From assembly GCA_016218085.1 (NCBI GenBank), contig JACREY010000008.1, forward strand, positions 310,001 through 374,000: a stretch of 64,000 nt of DNA. Direction: 5' to 3'. Source of the DNA: Ignavibacteriota bacterium (GTDB taxonomy: Bacteria; Bacteroidota; Ignavibacteria; Tepidaquicellales; Tepidaquicellaceae). Numbering within the stretch: the stretch's first letter is position 1; every line of letters begins with the position of its first letter. Made by a program: the position numbers and the translations under genes. The notes beneath the pieces were generated by a model. The model saw nothing but the letters and a program-made list of their open reading frames with translations, did no database searches and was not told the origin of the DNA. This document shows, piece by piece, positions 62,867-64,000 of the stretch.

Positions 62867-63190
62867 TTAATTTATCTTCTCTTTCCCGGGTACCTGGAAT
62901 CCGAGAGCATTTTCATTCATAGCTCCCATAACCGGAATTTCCCCGAATTGGTTCTCATACTTTTCTATATTTTCTTTCAATGCTGCAAGAAACATTTTTG
63001 AGTGCTGAGGAGTCATAATTATTCTTGAATGCACCTTGGCTTTCGGAATACCCGGTAAAAGCCTGGTAAAATCTAATATAAACTCAGCCGGAGAGTGGGA
63101 AATTATTACAAGATTCGAGTAAGAACCTTCTGCTTCCTTTTCTCCTAATTCTACATTTATTTGCTGTTGTTGAGGATTGTTTTCTGCCAT
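62867..63190 (-). CDS. DUF3467 protein
   Basis: 107 residues. A Gln-rich N-terminus is followed by YSNLVIISHSPAEFILDFTRLLPG..AKVHSRIIMTPQHSKMFL, the DUF3467 signature; the tail is Gly/Pro-rich. Bacteroidota and Archaea carry this small family; its function is unknown. Stands alone, about 140 bp upstream of the VOC gene in transcription order. Confidence 0.85.
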   Translation of the reverse strand: MAENNPQQQQINVELGEKEAEGSYSNLVIISHSPAEFILDFTRLLPGIPKAKVHSRIIMTPQHSKMFLAALKENIEKYENQFGEIPVMGAMNENALGFQVPGKEKIN

Positions 63191-63446
63191 AATTTTATTG
63201 AATTATTTAAATTTATTTTTATTTTAAAATACTATTTAGAAATTAAATATTCAAAGCATATTTGATATTCATGGCAATTTCAGAGAAAATTAGTGATTTT
63301 AATCCTGTTTTCTATTTATTATATCTTTATTGCTATTTATACTATTTTTTTCTAATTTAAATTAATATTTGCGTTGGAATTTAATAATAATTAATATTAA
63401 AAGAATCGATAAATTCTACTTCGCTAAAAACTTAATTTGAAGCATA

Positions 63447-63917
63447 ATGAACGCAAAAATCATTTCATTAACATTTATCTTTATCGGTTTTTTATTCCTT
63501 AATACTTATGGACAGTTAAAAAAAGATGATATTTTATTAGGAGTCTCAGGTACCTATGAAACTGATAACAAAGTTGCAATAACATCATTTAATTTTGAAT
63601 ATGAAAAATTTGATTTTAATACTGCTATTTTAAGTTTAGGAGCTTCAGCAAATTATTGCAATTTTACAGGTGAAAGTAATAAGAATTTCTTCTTTACACT
63701 TCACGCTAATTTGAATTTCAATAATGTTCCCGGCAGTAAATTTATACCGTTTATTGGATTTTCAGGCGGAACAAATCTGGCTTTGAAAGATAATTTATAT
63801 GGAGCTCACATCGGGTGCAGATATTTTATAGAATATAATGTCCTGCTTTTTGCAAAGTATGGATTAACCAACAGAAGCCTTACTTCACCCGAAATTGGAA
63901 TCGATTTCAGATTTTGA
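63447..63917 (+). CDS. Small exported outer-membrane-like protein
   Basis: 156 residues: signal peptide MNAKIISLTFIFIGFLFLNTYGQ, then about eight alternating strands with Tyr/Phe at the ends (FIPFIGFSGGTNLALKDNLYG.. LLFAKYGLTNRSLTSPEIGIDFRF) ending in Phe. The end and length fit a small eight-stranded barrel. No named family recognised. Lone gene in the final kilobase of the window. Confidence 0.65.
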   Translation: MNAKIISLTFIFIGFLFLNTYGQLKKDDILLGVSGTYETDNKVAITSFNFEYEKFDFNTAILSLGASANYCNFTGESNKNFFFTLHANLNFNNVPGSKFIPFIGFSGGTNLALKDNLYGAHIGCRYFIEYNVLLFAKYGLTNRSLTSPEIGIDFRF

Positions 63918-64000
63918 TTTTTCATAGTAGTTTAAGCTTTTACCCAATAAACTCTATACACTCAACACACTATACGCACTATTTACTCTGCTCTTTTAAC

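Overview
The window is a 64 kb, AT-rich (visibly 35-38% GC in the core genes), densely coding bacterial chromosome segment. It fits the Bacteroidota/Ignavibacteriota/Chlorobiota assemblage. Supporting signs are a secreted beta-helix protein with a type IX secretion C-terminal sorting domain (24294-25808), families typical of this group (Hc1-like histone, DUF3109, DUF3098, DUF3467, DUF2723/GT117, a TonB / PstS-like / TPR trio), a bacillithiol synthase (BshC), and a tmRNA tag ending NYAMAA. Some genes have clear Shine-Dalgarno sequences (8791, 21935, 33827, 46837) and many use TTG starts, so I lean towards an Ignavibacteria-like lineage rather than a classical Bacteroidetes. This placement is inference.

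Layout. 1-5.9 kb: 3'-truncated lepA, a small histone-like gene, hisC, a UPF0316 membrane protein, terC and an exported DUF3298 protein. 5.9-11.1 kb is the accessory part: a GNAT acetyltransferase remnant, an AT-rich type II restriction-modification pair of the MvaI/BcnI type, about 0.8 kb without genes holding ten 21-bp tandem repeats bounded by inverted repeats, a hypothetical two-domain protein, and a very AT-rich cassette of three small ORFs. 11.1-18.0 kb: an apparent eight-gene minus-strand operon (arcC-argF-pyrB-fabD-DUF3109-fabG-fabG-SDR) joining carbamoyl-phosphate use to fatty-acid synthesis. 18-25.9 kb: M48 protease, MBL-fold hydrolase, smpB-tyrS-pdaD, an MFS transporter and the T9SS cargo protein.

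25.9-39.3 kb, mostly plus strand: bshC-GT9-rRNA methyltransferase; pstC-pstA-pstB followed by an L,D-transpeptidase; tonB, a small membrane protein, a PstS-like lipoprotein, a TPR protein, an M20 peptidase and a DUF3098 protein. ssrA (tmRNA) follows at 39.4 kb; its partner SmpB is at 20.3 kb. 40.4-46.7 kb, minus strand: hisS-hypothetical-lgt, then rpmH-rnpA-yidD-yidC-GT9. 46.8-58.1 kb, plus strand: a P-domain-like lipoprotein, gcvP, a polytopic membrane protein without a standard start codon, a CoA-binding protein, DUF2723/GT117, a BamA-like protein, rsmE and an outer-membrane protein. 58.2-64 kb: an isolated nuoK-nuoL pair, an LptF/LptG permease and small proteins.

Most of the window is ordinary housekeeping. 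The stretch I consider most worth a second look is 5.9-11 kb, above all the helically phased 21-bp repeat array at 8381-8661 and the AT-rich three-gene cassette at 9937-10965. Neither can be assigned a function from sequence alone.
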